This document shows positions 39,625 to 47,818 of a DNA stretch of 64,000 nt, in pieces (the stretch's first letter is position 1; every line of letters begins with the position of its first letter). A model generated the notes under the pieces. That model had not been told where the DNA came from. It ran no database searches and was given only the letters and a program-made list of their open reading frames with translations. The stretch comes from Candidatus Nitrosotenuis uzonensis (lineage in GTDB: Archaea > Thermoproteota > Nitrososphaeria > Nitrososphaerales > Nitrosopumilaceae): NCBI RefSeq assembly GCF_000723185.1, contig NZ_CBTY010000008.1:377460-441459 (forward strand). The letters are read 5' to 3'. The translations under genes and the position numbers were made by a program.

Positions 39625-41400
39625 ATGTTAAAGTTTCAAAACAAGGTCGTCCTGGTTACTGGAAGCGGCACCGGCATAGGCCAAACTGTCGCAAAACTGT
39701 TTGCCGAAAACGGTGCAAGCATAGTCATCTTAGGTAGAAGAAAAGAGCCGCTTGAGGAAACAAAAAAAATTCTTGAAGAGATAATTACAAGGGTAAAAAG
39801 CGGGGCAAAGGTATGGCTGTTCTCAGGAGTTGACGTAAGTGATGAATCCGGAGTTTCAGAAATGTTTGATTCTTTGAAAAACTCCAATGTGAACGTTGAT
39901 GTGGTTGTAAACAATGCAGGTGTATCAGGGCCTGTCACATGTTTTTCAAACGCTCCACTTGAAGAATTCAAAAGTACCGTTGCAATTCATCTTACCGGAA
40001 CATTCTGGACGTCAACCCAAGCTCTCAAAGTTATGAAACCTGGAGCCAAAATAGTCACGATTTCAACATTCTTTACAGAAGAAAGGCCATTTGAGCAAAG
40101 ACCGTACAGGTTTCGCAGTCCATACACAGCATCACAGGGAGCAAAGAACAGGCTTGCCGAGCTAATGTCCTGGGAGCTTACGGATAGAGGAATTGTATCG
40201 ATTGCTACAAACCCGGGCCCAGTGCATTCTGATCGAATTTACAAAACTGTGTATCCAAAAGCAGCTGCAGAATTTCTACGAACAAGTGGATTTGAAGATC
40301 TCTCACCTGCAGAAGTAGATGTTGCAAACAGAGAAATAGTTGGATTGCTCGGCGAGGATGAAAAAACAGTAAAGGAAGGAATAATGAAAGCTGCGACAAG
40401 TGTAGCCAAGATAAAAAGCGGCGACGTGGAGAAAATTTCTCAGACATTAGGCAGACTGCTTTCCAAAATACAAGAGATTGCAGAAAAAGTCCAAAAAAAT
40501 ACATCATTTATGATTGCAGACAGGCAATTTCTCTCCCAGATGCAGGTAGCGCAAACGGTTATGACGCTGGCAGATGATGATATTGCAAAAATTCTAAACG
40601 GCAAGGTGATTCCAGGGGACAGGGTATTTTATCCGGTAAAACCACAAATTGCCACGGCCGCGCCAGTGGTACAACCAAACTTTGCTTCTCAAGTTTTTGT
40701 CTTCGCAGTTGATGCGACCGACAAATCAGATGTCGACAGAGTCTTGTTTTTGGCACAACATGTTGAAAGCAACGGGGCAAAGGCAGTATGCCTTGTTTCT
40801 GGCGCAATGCCAAAAGACCAGCAAGAGGCAATAAGCTCAAAATTCCATTCCCACATAGTAAATCTGAAAAACCCCGATGAGATTCAAAGGTGGCTTGGTG
40901 CAGCAAAAGGCATAGGCAAGATTGCGGCTGTAATCCACATCACAGGTAAGGTGCCAGAGAACATCAAGATAGTAGACACATCACGCGCGTCATGGGATGC
41001 TCTAGTTGACAAATTCATAAATACGCCTGCAACAGTACTGCAGTCCGCCTTTGAGATGTTTGTACCAGGAGGCAGAAAAGATCCACGCCTATACAAGGAT
41101 GCCTTTGGCACGACTGTCATCATAGGCCCAGACATGCCCACAGGTGCAAAGATATCTGGAGCTGACAGAGCACGTGTGGAAGTATTCAGAGGGGCACTAA
41201 GGCCATTTACCACCACAGTAAATCAAGAGTTAAGCGACGTTCTCAAGTCCAAAGTAAGGTCGTTTTTAGTCTTGCCGGGAGGAGTCGACGGTAAGGAATC
41301 AGACAACAAAAAGATTGCCCATGCCATAAACTACTTTGTAACAGAGCAGGCAAGAAGCTCGTCTGAGGTAACTTTCTGCGTCGATGAAACGCGCGAATGA
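39625..41400 (+). CDS. Tandem short-chain dehydrogenase/reductase, malonyl-CoA-reductase-half-like
   Basis: A 591-residue protein with two Rossmann domains. The first has the NADP-type TGSGTGIG (12-19), NNAG (96-99), S147 in TISTFF, and Y167; the usual YxxxK reads YTASQ, so the catalytic lysine is replaced by Q171 (K174 is nearby). NPGPVHSDRIYKT follows. A linker leads to a second, degenerate SDR domain (FVFAVDATDKSDVDRVLFLA, FRGALRPFTTTVNQE, RSFLVLPGGVDG). This layout matches one half of the Chloroflexus malonyl-CoA reductase, as I recall its sequence. ATG 39625 fits ATTAAATATT 25 nt upstream. The hot-dog gene overlaps its stop. Confidence 0.85.
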   Translation: MLKFQNKVVLVTGSGTGIGQTVAKLFAENGASIVILGRRKEPLEETKKILEEIITRVKSGAKVWLFSGVDVSDESGVSEMFDSLKNSNVNVDVVVNNAGVSGPVTCFSNAPLEEFKSTVAIHLTGTFWTSTQALKVMKPGAKIVTISTFFTEERPFEQRPYRFRSPYTASQGAKNRLAELMSWELTDRGIVSIATNPGPVHSDRIYKTVYPKAAAEFLRTSGFEDLSPAEVDVANREIVGLLGEDEKTVKEGIMKAATSVAKIKSGDVEKISQTLGRLLSKIQEIAEKVQKNTSFMIADRQFLSQMQVAQTVMTLADDDIAKILNGKVIPGDRVFYPVKPQIATAAPVVQPNFASQVFVFAVDATDKSDVDRVLFLAQHVESNGAKAVCLVSGAMPKDQQEAISSKFHSHIVNLKNPDEIQRWLGAAKGIGKIAAVIHITGKVPENIKIVDTSRASWDALVDKFINTPATVLQSAFEMFVPGGRKDPRLYKDAFGTTVIIGPDMPTGAKISGADRARVEVFRGALRPFTTTVNQELSDVLKSKVRSFLVLPGGVDGKESDNKKIAHAINYFVTEQARSSSEVTFCVDETRE

Positions 41401-41843
41401 AGAAATTCTCAGAGCTCAAAGTAGGAGAAGAGTTCTTTTCCACATGTACATTCTCAAAAAAGGAACTCGAATCGTATCTGGCATTCTCTAGGATAAAGAA
41501 TACAATTTTTGATGACGATGAATATAACTCTATAATTTCAGGTAGAGCCATAATTGCAAGAATGGAAGGAGAATTTACAAGGCTGAGCCAGATTTACGGC
41601 AATATGATTTTGCTGTACGGAATGGATGGAGATACAAACTGGGAAAACCGCAATACGAGATTCCTAAAACCGCTTCACATAGACGAAATTCTGAAGATAA
41701 AATTCACAATTTCTGATAAAAAAGAAATCGATGATGAATTTGGAATGATTGCAGTAGACTTTGAAGGCAAGAAGGAAAACGGAGATCTAGTCGTGATATC
41801 AAAAAAGAATCTATACCGAATTAAAAAAGAGCCGCCAAGATAG
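41397..41843 (+). CDS. MaoC-like hot-dog-fold protein
   Basis: A 148-residue protein with hot-dog features (FSELKVGEEFFSTCTFSKKE, NRNTRFLKPLHIDEILKIKF, IAVDFEGKKENGDLVVISKK), as in (R)-specific enoyl-CoA hydratases and related thioesterases. The canonical catalytic D-x-x-x-x-H of MaoC is not obvious. The ATG overlaps the stop of the tandem SDR (ATGA), so the two are coupled and probably act on the same acyl-CoA-type substrate. Confidence 0.78.
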   Translation: MKKFSELKVGEEFFSTCTFSKKELESYLAFSRIKNTIFDDDEYNSIISGRAIIARMEGEFTRLSQIYGNMILLYGMDGDTNWENRNTRFLKPLHIDEILKIKFTISDKKEIDDEFGMIAVDFEGKKENGDLVVISKKNLYRIKKEPPR

Positions 41844-41845
41844 CA

Positions 41846-41998
41846 TCATTCTGGAACAGATGTGGTCTCTAGCTTGCCGTCTTTGACTCTTATATGCAAG
41901 TATCTATTATCCTGAAAGACCAATGTTATCCCCCCGTCTTTGTCTGGGTCTTGGACTTCCACTAGTTCTTGCATTCGAATTCCGTCAAATTTTACCAT
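41846..41998 (-). CDS. Small hypothetical protein, 50 aa
   Basis: A short gene beginning MVKFDGIRMQELVEVQDPDK and ending LETTSVPE, with beta-strand alternation (GGITLVFQDNRYLHIRVKDG). GATATAAT lies about 27 nt before ATG 41998 on the minus strand. It ends 3 bases after the hot-dog gene on the other strand. Function unknown. Confidence 0.6.
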   Translation of the reverse strand: MVKFDGIRMQELVEVQDPDKDGGITLVFQDNRYLHIRVKDGKLETTSVPE

Positions 41999-42035
41999 AC
42001 TACAGAGCAGATAAAGCAGATTATATCTTTTAATC

Positions 42036-42794
42036 TCACACGTTAAATGCGTCCAAGAACAACTTTATTGCAGCGATAACTATAACACCACAGATAAGCA
42101 GCCTTATGCTGTTTTCTTTTAATTCGACTGAGAGTCGTGCACCAAGAAGACCTCCCCCAAATGCGCCGATTGATAAGAGTAACGCATATTCAAAATCAGA
42201 ATGTCCCAATAGAGTATGAGCTACCAGTCCAGACAATGATGAGAAGATGAGAATTAGCTGAGATGTAGCAGTCGCATTTTTTACTAGCATTCCTAGTCCA
42301 ATTATCATTAAAGGTACGAACACAATTCCTCCTCCGATACCAAAAAAGCTTGAAAGAATTCCGGCAAAAAAGCTGATGGCAGCAGAAGCAACTGCCATGT
42401 ATTTTGGGACTGAAGACTTGGGCTCAATCTTTCGTTTTATGAAAAGATAGTAGCACGATGCGATTAGTATTATCCCGAATGTGATCTTAAAGAATGCTGG
42501 GGTCACCTGTGCTGAAATCAATGCGCCAATTACAGTTCCCGGAACTGAAAGTAAGCCAAGTCGAAGGCCAATTTTATAGTCTACTCGTTTCTGCTTTGCG
42601 TATGATGCACTAGCGGCAATTGAATTACTAAACGCGGCAAACAGACTGCTGCTTGCAGTAATTGTATGTGGAACGCCAAGGAATGTTAGTACAGGCACGA
42701 CTATTATTCCACCTCCAAGACCAATTATAGAGCCAACCACACCTGCAGCAAAACCAAGTGGGATCAACCATATGATGTCAAACACGATTAACAC
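42036..42794 (-). CDS. TauE/SafE-family permease
   Basis: Integral membrane protein of 252 residues with about eight hydrophobic segments. GFAAGVVGSIIGLGGGIIVVP and the second-half copy FFAGILSSFFGIGGGIVFVP are the two repeats typical of TauE/SafE (sulfite/organosulfonate exporters or sulfur-compound importers). The substrate is not known. Confidence 0.9.
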   Translation of the reverse strand: MLIVFDIIWLIPLGFAAGVVGSIIGLGGGIIVVPVLTFLGVPHTITASSSLFAAFSNSIAASASYAKQKRVDYKIGLRLGLLSVPGTVIGALISAQVTPAFFKITFGIILIASCYYLFIKRKIEPKSSVPKYMAVASAAISFFAGILSSFFGIGGGIVFVPLMIIGLGMLVKNATATSQLILIFSSLSGLVAHTLLGHSDFEYALLLSIGAFGGGLLGARLSVELKENSIRLLICGVIVIAAIKLFLDAFNV

Positions 42795-42830
42795 AACAAT
42801 AGAATATGTATTGAATCTTGGGGTCAGATG

Positions 42831-43721
42831 TTATTTTGGAAGAAGTATTGAGAAGGTAGTGGGGTTGCTGGTAACGTTTATTGTTCCTTCATGCTGCTGA
42901 ATTATGCTTTTGACTGTCGGTAGCCCAAGTCCGGTTCCTCGTGACTTGGTAGTAAAAAGTGGCTCGAAGATTTTTTCTAGAAGGCCATCCGGTATCCCCG
43001 GTCCTGAATCCTCTACTTCTATGCAAACCGTGCCGCTCGTTTGGATGAACCGTATCACTACATCGCCAGAATTGTCCATCGCCTGGATGGAGTTCATTAT
43101 CAAATTTGTAAATACTGCTTCGATTTTTTCTGCATCACAATAAACCAATACATCTTTGTCCGGTACATGCAGCTTGACATCATCTGGGACAACAATCTTT
43201 CCTATTGCGGATTTGAGTATTTTACGTAAAGAATACTCATCGCAGTGCAATGGCGATATACGTACAAAGTTAAGAACTTGGTCTAATTGAAAAACCAGTC
43301 TGGAGGATGCAGCATCTATTGTGGCAAGAAGATTTTGGAGTTCGACTGGAATACGTGGCGCATGTTTTATTTTTGCAATTTCTACGGTATTTTTAATTAT
43401 TGCTAACGGATTTCGCATGTCGTGTGCTAGGCGAGCAGACATCTCACCTATCGCAGAGAACCTTTCTGATTTGAAAAGCTCTGACTGAAAACGACTAAGA
43501 TCAGATATTTTTTTTGTCATCTCATCCAATAACCAATCGCGTTGCTCTCTTATTTCCTCGAATTTGGCAAGTTTTCTTTCAAGTGTGACAAGTGCCCTGC
43601 GATTGATACGATTCTGTTCTTCCAAACGCTGCTTTTCAGTCTCCAAGCGTTCTATCTTGTTCAAAAGTTGGCATTTTTCATCTACAGACAGATGTATTGC
43701 ATATGTTTCCCCCAAAGCCAA
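42831..43721 (-). CDS. Soluble histidine kinase with N-terminal coiled coil
   Basis: A 296-residue kinase without membrane segments. Residues 15-75 form a coiled coil; H100 in RLAHDMRNPLAII is the phospho-acceptor; the ATPase domain has NLIMNSIQAM, DSGPGIP and TTKSRGTGLGLP. It resembles the kinase at 10892-11575, which lacks the coiled coil. The start appears to be TTG 43721. The palindromic element at 43755-43775 is 34-54 nt upstream. Confidence 0.88.
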   Translation of the reverse strand: MALGETYAIHLSVDEKCQLLNKIERLETEKQRLEEQNRINRRALVTLERKLAKFEEIREQRDWLLDEMTKKISDLSRFQSELFKSERFSAIGEMSARLAHDMRNPLAIIKNTVEIAKIKHAPRIPVELQNLLATIDAASSRLVFQLDQVLNFVRISPLHCDEYSLRKILKSAIGKIVVPDDVKLHVPDKDVLVYCDAEKIEAVFTNLIMNSIQAMDNSGDVVIRFIQTSGTVCIEVEDSGPGIPDGLLEKIFEPLFTTKSRGTGLGLPTVKSIIQQHEGTINVTSNPTTFSILLPK

Positions 43722-43754
43722 ATTTCAGACAGCAAAAGAACACTAAGAATGGCT

Positions 43755-43775
43755 GTTTGTTCAAAATAGACAAAC
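43755..43775. promoter_or_regulatory. Palindromic element upstream of the histidine kinase gene
   Basis: TTTGTTCAAAATAGACAAA is a near-palindrome matching the element at 8901-8923 (TTTGTCTAAAATAGACAGA) in 17 of 19 positions. It lies at a similar distance before its gene. Confidence 0.5.
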
Positions 43776-44392
43776 TACGAGTAAATAAAGAGCTGCCAAA
43801 GGTAGCCGTCATCGTTCGTGGTAAGTTCCAATTGTATAGTTTTTTGGCCCAATTTGAGCTGCGTTGACCTACTATGGGGTTGAGTGTCAGACTGATGGAA
43901 CTGCTTTAGTCCATCAATCCAATCATTTAGACTTGACATGCCACCAGGTCTTATGTCTTCCCAGCATTTACACACCACATCATCAATTACTGTATGAAAG
44001 ACTGTTTTTACCGTATCCAGCTCTGACATTAGCGGATCAGTTTGAATAAGTGCCATGACAACCTGCGGCATTTCACCAGAGCCAACCATATGGATGTTTC
44101 CAAGAAATTTTCCCTTGGCATCTTTTAACTCAGTTGACGTGCAGTATTTTACAAGGCTTTGCTGTCGTTCATCTGAGAAAAGTGAACAGTATTTTGCAAT
44201 AGCCTCCTGGCTTTGTAACCGTACCGGTGAAGACATTGCCACATTTTGTTTTGACAGATCCTCACGTAGCAGTCCGTTAAGAGCATCAAAAGTAAGATTT
44301 TGCTCTGATGGGTCTGGCAAATACCAGTAAATCAACAGTATGACTACTGCAATAATTGAGATTGATGTAAAGACAAGTATTCTGTGATTCAT
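43775..44392 (-). CDS. Membrane-anchored extracytoplasmic protein, 205 aa
   Basis: An N-terminal membrane helix at about residues 5-25 (VFTSISIIAVVILLIYWYL) anchors a soluble domain outside. Four cysteines (AKYCSLF, VKYCTST, VVCKCWED) may form disulfides. A pattern of regular helices is seen; no family recognised. The protein could be a sensor partner of the neighbouring soluble kinase, but this is speculation. Confidence 0.72.
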   Translation of the reverse strand: MNHRILVFTSISIIAVVILLIYWYLPDPSEQNLTFDALNGLLREDLSKQNVAMSSPVRLQSQEAIAKYCSLFSDERQQSLVKYCTSTELKDAKGKFLGNIHMVGSGEMPQVVMALIQTDPLMSELDTVKTVFHTVIDDVVCKCWEDIRPGGMSSLNDWIDGLKQFHQSDTQPHSRSTQLKLGQKTIQLELTTNDDGYLWQLFIYS

Positions 44393-44420
44393 TTCTTATT
44401 GTCTGCCAGCCCCAATGCAC

Positions 44421-44915
44421 CTATATTGATATGATCTCCAGTTTAGAATTTTCAGTTATGTTAAACTTGTCTACAAACCCAGAAGTAACCTCTAGTACAT
44501 ATTTTGCGTGTTGCTCATTGCCATTGGTAAATGTACATGCCATTGTCTCAAGGGCGGATTTGCATGGTTGAGCATCTTTTTCTATATGAACCACGTTGCC
44601 TTCAGCATCAATCCATATCACATCCAATGCAAACTGCATATTTAGCATCCACATGGACCGGACGCCTTCATCCTCAAAGACAAAAAGCATTCCTTGATCA
44701 TAGGGGAGTTTTTCTTGGAACATCAGGCCTCGCGTTTGAAGCGGCCTTGTGTCTGCAATCTGCACATTAAGTGTCACGCCGTCAATTTTCACAAGGCCAC
44801 GTGGAAATTCGGTCTGCTCAAGCTTTGCGTCTTTAGGTATCGACATCATACCGATTACGCCAATTATTACTGCCGCTATTCCGATAGGAATGAGAACTTG
44901 GGCACGTGTTGCCAT
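44421..44915 (-). CDS. DUF192-family protein, membrane-anchored
   Basis: One N-terminal membrane helix (VLIPIGIAAVIIGVIGMM) and a DUF192 domain: LNVQIADTRPLQTRGLMFQE, GMLFVFEDEGVRSMWMLNMQ and GFVDKFNI. The biochemical role of DUF192 is not known; the protein is expected outside the membrane. ATG 44915 fits TTTTAAAAC about 25 nt upstream; TTG 44924 is an alternative. Confidence 0.88.
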   Translation of the reverse strand: MATRAQVLIPIGIAAVIIGVIGMMSIPKDAKLEQTEFPRGLVKIDGVTLNVQIADTRPLQTRGLMFQEKLPYDQGMLFVFEDEGVRSMWMLNMQFALDVIWIDAEGNVVHIEKDAQPCKSALETMACTFTNGNEQHAKYVLEVTSGFVDKFNITENSKLEIISI

Positions 44916-44953
44916 GTAAACCAAAGTATTTCTTGGTTTTAAAAACTGTGTAA

Positions 44954-45301
44954 CTAGAACATTGCATCCTTAAAGCTTGTAACCGTGTAATTATGATTTT
45001 TTGTCTCAGACGCAATATCCTTTAATGTGGCGCCGTTATACTTTTTTTGCAGGTACTTGCCTGCAAGAATCATTGGGGCCCCTATAGCATTTGATATGCC
45101 AGTAGGCTCAGGCACCCAAAATATGATGAAGCCTATTTTCTGCATTTTTCCTCCAGGGTCAGGTGCCTTTCGTAAGGCTTTCAGGGATCTGGCAGAGTCC
45201 TTTTTGTCAATATCAGATATCTGCGAGTAAATTGAAGTGCGACGCCTGAGCGAATCTGACATTAACTTTAGTTTGCGCACTCGTTGCTTATACTCATCCA
45301 T
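44954..45301 (-). CDS. Conserved hypothetical protein, 115 aa
   Basis: A basic helical N-terminus (RVRKLKLMSDSLRRRTSIYS) and a hydrophobic stretch (IGFIIFWVPEPTGISNAIGA, PMILAGKYL). It may associate with membranes. No family recognised. Confidence 0.7.
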   Translation of the reverse strand: MDEYKQRVRKLKLMSDSLRRRTSIYSQISDIDKKDSARSLKALRKAPDPGGKMQKIGFIIFWVPEPTGISNAIGAPMILAGKYLQKKYNGATLKDIASETKNHNYTVTSFKDAMF

Positions 45302-45398
45302 AACCCAGCATTAATTTTGAGATAATTAATTAAGCAAAAAACCAAAAGAACAATCACTGGAAGGTCAAGATCAAATAACAACCAGGGCACCATATCAG

Positions 45399-45416
45399 AC
45401 TAGAATATAAACTAGT
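45399..45416 (+). promoter_or_regulatory. Inverted repeat across the TATA box of the MntR-like gene
   Basis: ACTAG (45399-45403) and CTAGT (45412-45416) flank AATATAAA, the TATA box placed about 27 nt before TTG 45436. A repressor bound here would block TBP. Autoregulation by the DtxR-type product is possible. Confidence 0.45.
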
Positions 45417-45435
45417 TATTCATTAACAAACCAAT

Positions 45436-45897
45436 TTGAAAAAAAATGCAGAGATTAGGCTAGAATCAATAAAGGCAGCACACAGGTCAGCCAAGCCAAA
45501 GCTTGCAAGAATGGAAGACTATCTTGAGGTAATTGCAGAACTGGTCGAGCTAAAAGGTTATGCTACCACACTGGATGTGTCAAGATACATGAATGTGAGT
45601 GCCCCCAGTGTGACAAAGATGCTTCAAAGGCTAGATGAGAATGGTTACCTAAAGTATGAGAAATATCGTGGCATAAACCTGACACAGAAGGGAAGTAATC
45701 TTGCAGAGGCAATAAGACAAAAGCATGGAATACTGTTAGAGTTCTTTGAGATACTTGGAATAGAGCATGAAACTGCAAACCAAGACGCAGAGGGAATAGA
45801 ACATCACCTTAACCCAAAGACAATCAAGCAGTTAAGAAAGTTCATCACATATCTAAAGTCAAACCAGAAAATCCTCGACGGATTTAAGAATCCTTAA
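45436..45897 (+). CDS. DtxR/MntR-type metal-dependent transcriptional regulator
   Basis: A 153-residue repressor-like protein: MEDYLEVIAELVELKGYATT, the recognition helix MNVSAPSVTKMLQRLDENGY, LTQKGSNLAEAIRQKHGILL, and EHHLNPKTIKQL, with the metal-site E and H residues (in EGIEHHL). It likely senses Mn or Fe. Start TTG 45436 lies about 27 nt from AATATAAA. The 3' end overlaps the convergent PIN-ATPase gene by 14 nt. Confidence 0.88.
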   Translation: MKKNAEIRLESIKAAHRSAKPKLARMEDYLEVIAELVELKGYATTLDVSRYMNVSAPSVTKMLQRLDENGYLKYEKYRGINLTQKGSNLAEAIRQKHGILLEFFEILGIEHETANQDAEGIEHHLNPKTIKQLRKFITYLKSNQKILDGFKNP

Positions 45898-47707
45898 GAA
45901 ATACCTCTATGTCCCCTTTTGTAAATGCGGAACGCATGAGGCGTTTTCCAGCATCCGAGCGCTTGGAGATTTTGATGTTGCCATGTCTTGCTACGCGTGA
46001 TGTTGTAAGATAGTTTCCTCCAACATAAATATCTGCAACCATGCCGCTGTTTTTCTTGTCCACGTTAAGCAATATCGAGTTGTTACCTTCCTTTAATGAG
46101 AACGGTACACTGTAGCTTCCCGATGATGATTCGTCATCACCATTTTTGGGCGCGACATCTATATGCACATGCAGTATTTTTTCAAGATCGTTTATGGTCG
46201 AGCCTCCTTTACCTATCATTGATGGGATTGCATCCTTTTTTACCTTGATTTTTACGCTGTTGTCAGATAGAATATAGATTTCAGGGTTAGGATCGAATCT
46301 GCGGATTATCTCTCGTATCCTCTCTTCTGCCAGATTTTGTATTCCAGACTGTGCTGGTTGACCAGATACAGGAACTATGACGTTTTCTTCTCCAAATGTA
46401 TAGATTTCATATTCGAGTTTTCCGGTCTCAAAGTCGCTTATTTCTATTACAGGTCTTGCCATATCTTGCTCAACCATTCCTGATGGGACCTTAACTTTTA
46501 GCTCCAGATCATACACTTTTGCGATTGCACCATCTTTGACAAAGACGACCGTATCAATTACGCTAGGAATCATACCTAGCTCAATTTTTCCTATGAATCT
46601 CTGGACTGCATCCAATGCAACATTGGCATGGACTACTCCTACCATGCCAACACCTGCCAATCTCAAGTCTGCGAATACGACAAAATCTTCACGCCGCCTT
46701 ACCTCATCAAATATAGTATAGTCGGGCCTGACAAGTAGTAGTATGTCTGCAGAATTTTCAAACCGGCCGTCAAGCTTGGTGTATTGTGTTATATCAGAGT
46801 TAACCTGCAGATCCCTTGGCGACTCGAACGTTTTTACAATGTTGCCAAGCGAGGAATAAAAATTAGCAAGGCTGGAGGCAAGAGTGCTTTTCCCAGAGCC
46901 GGGGGGGCCAGATATTATCACTCCCTCTGCCTTCTCTGAGAACCTCTTCATGAGTTTGTCTGAAACGCTGTATTGATCAAGTGTCATCTTTACAATTGGA
47001 TGCACAATTGTGATTTCGTGCGATTCTGAAAATGGCGGCCTTGTCATGGCTATCCTATAATCAGAATATTGGATCACGAGTGCTCCAGGCTTTGATATCT
47101 CTATTGTTCCAAGGTTTGAGCCCTTTGATGCTTCAAGAATCTGTGTGGAAATAAGCTCGAGGTATTTTGTCTCAAGCGGCTTTTCGTCAAGATTTACCAG
47201 CTTAAACGATCCTGGCTTCCCCCTTTTTGCAAATGGTGGGTTACCCTCTTTTAGATGAACGCTCATTGTGTTCTGGTCGAAAAACTTGAGAAATTCAAGT
47301 TCTGTTGTTGTTTTTTCAGGTCTTTGATAGTTAACGAGTATTCCTTCAGCTTCTGCTGTCAGCCCTTGTACATAGTCTGCAGTATACAGTATGGCGTTAT
47401 TCTGCTTTGCAATATCTTTGATTATTGCGTCGATTCTACCATGTGAGGCAAGTTTGATGTCCTCAAGAGTAGGGCGATCTCCTGTAAACTCTATTGCAAC
47501 CCGCTTTTCTTTTGAGATGTGCTGTATTCTTTTTATCTCTTCAAGTCCTACAAAACCTGGTTCCTTTCCTTGTGACGCTTGTGATTGGAGCTCGTCTAAT
47601 GCGGCAATCGGTATCAGAACAACTGTGTCGTGGATCTGTCCTGACTCTATCTGTTTTGTGATGTAACCGCTTATTATTACGCTAGTGTCTGCGACTATCT
47701 TTGACAT
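45884..47707 (-). CDS. PIN domain-PilT-like ATPase-KH domain protein
   Basis: A 607-residue archaeal fusion. Residues 1-125 form a PIN ribonuclease-like domain with acidic residues (ADTSVIISGY, ALDELQ, DAIIKDIA). The middle is a secretion-type ATPase (GPPGSGKSTLAS, FDEVRRREDF). The C-terminus holds a KH domain (IPSMIGKGGSTINDLEKIL). The set suggests an RNA-handling motor or nuclease, but no activity is known to me. ATG 47707 fits GATTAATA 27 nt upstream; the frame is open to 47740. Confidence 0.9.
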   Translation of the reverse strand: MSKIVADTSVIISGYITKQIESGQIHDTVVLIPIAALDELQSQASQGKEPGFVGLEEIKRIQHISKEKRVAIEFTGDRPTLEDIKLASHGRIDAIIKDIAKQNNAILYTADYVQGLTAEAEGILVNYQRPEKTTTELEFLKFFDQNTMSVHLKEGNPPFAKRGKPGSFKLVNLDEKPLETKYLELISTQILEASKGSNLGTIEISKPGALVIQYSDYRIAMTRPPFSESHEITIVHPIVKMTLDQYSVSDKLMKRFSEKAEGVIISGPPGSGKSTLASSLANFYSSLGNIVKTFESPRDLQVNSDITQYTKLDGRFENSADILLLVRPDYTIFDEVRRREDFVVFADLRLAGVGMVGVVHANVALDAVQRFIGKIELGMIPSVIDTVVFVKDGAIAKVYDLELKVKVPSGMVEQDMARPVIEISDFETGKLEYEIYTFGEENVIVPVSGQPAQSGIQNLAEERIREIIRRFDPNPEIYILSDNSVKIKVKKDAIPSMIGKGGSTINDLEKILHVHIDVAPKNGDDESSSGSYSVPFSLKEGNNSILLNVDKKNSGMVADIYVGGNYLTTSRVARHGNIKISKRSDAGKRLMRSAFTKGDIEVFLKDS

Positions 47708-47818
47708 TATTTGCAGAACATGAGCCAGACTATTAATCATAACTCAGTCACATGCCCAAAGATCGACTACACTCATGCAAAACAAACTTTATCATACCAG
47801 ACGTAAAAACTCAAGGCA

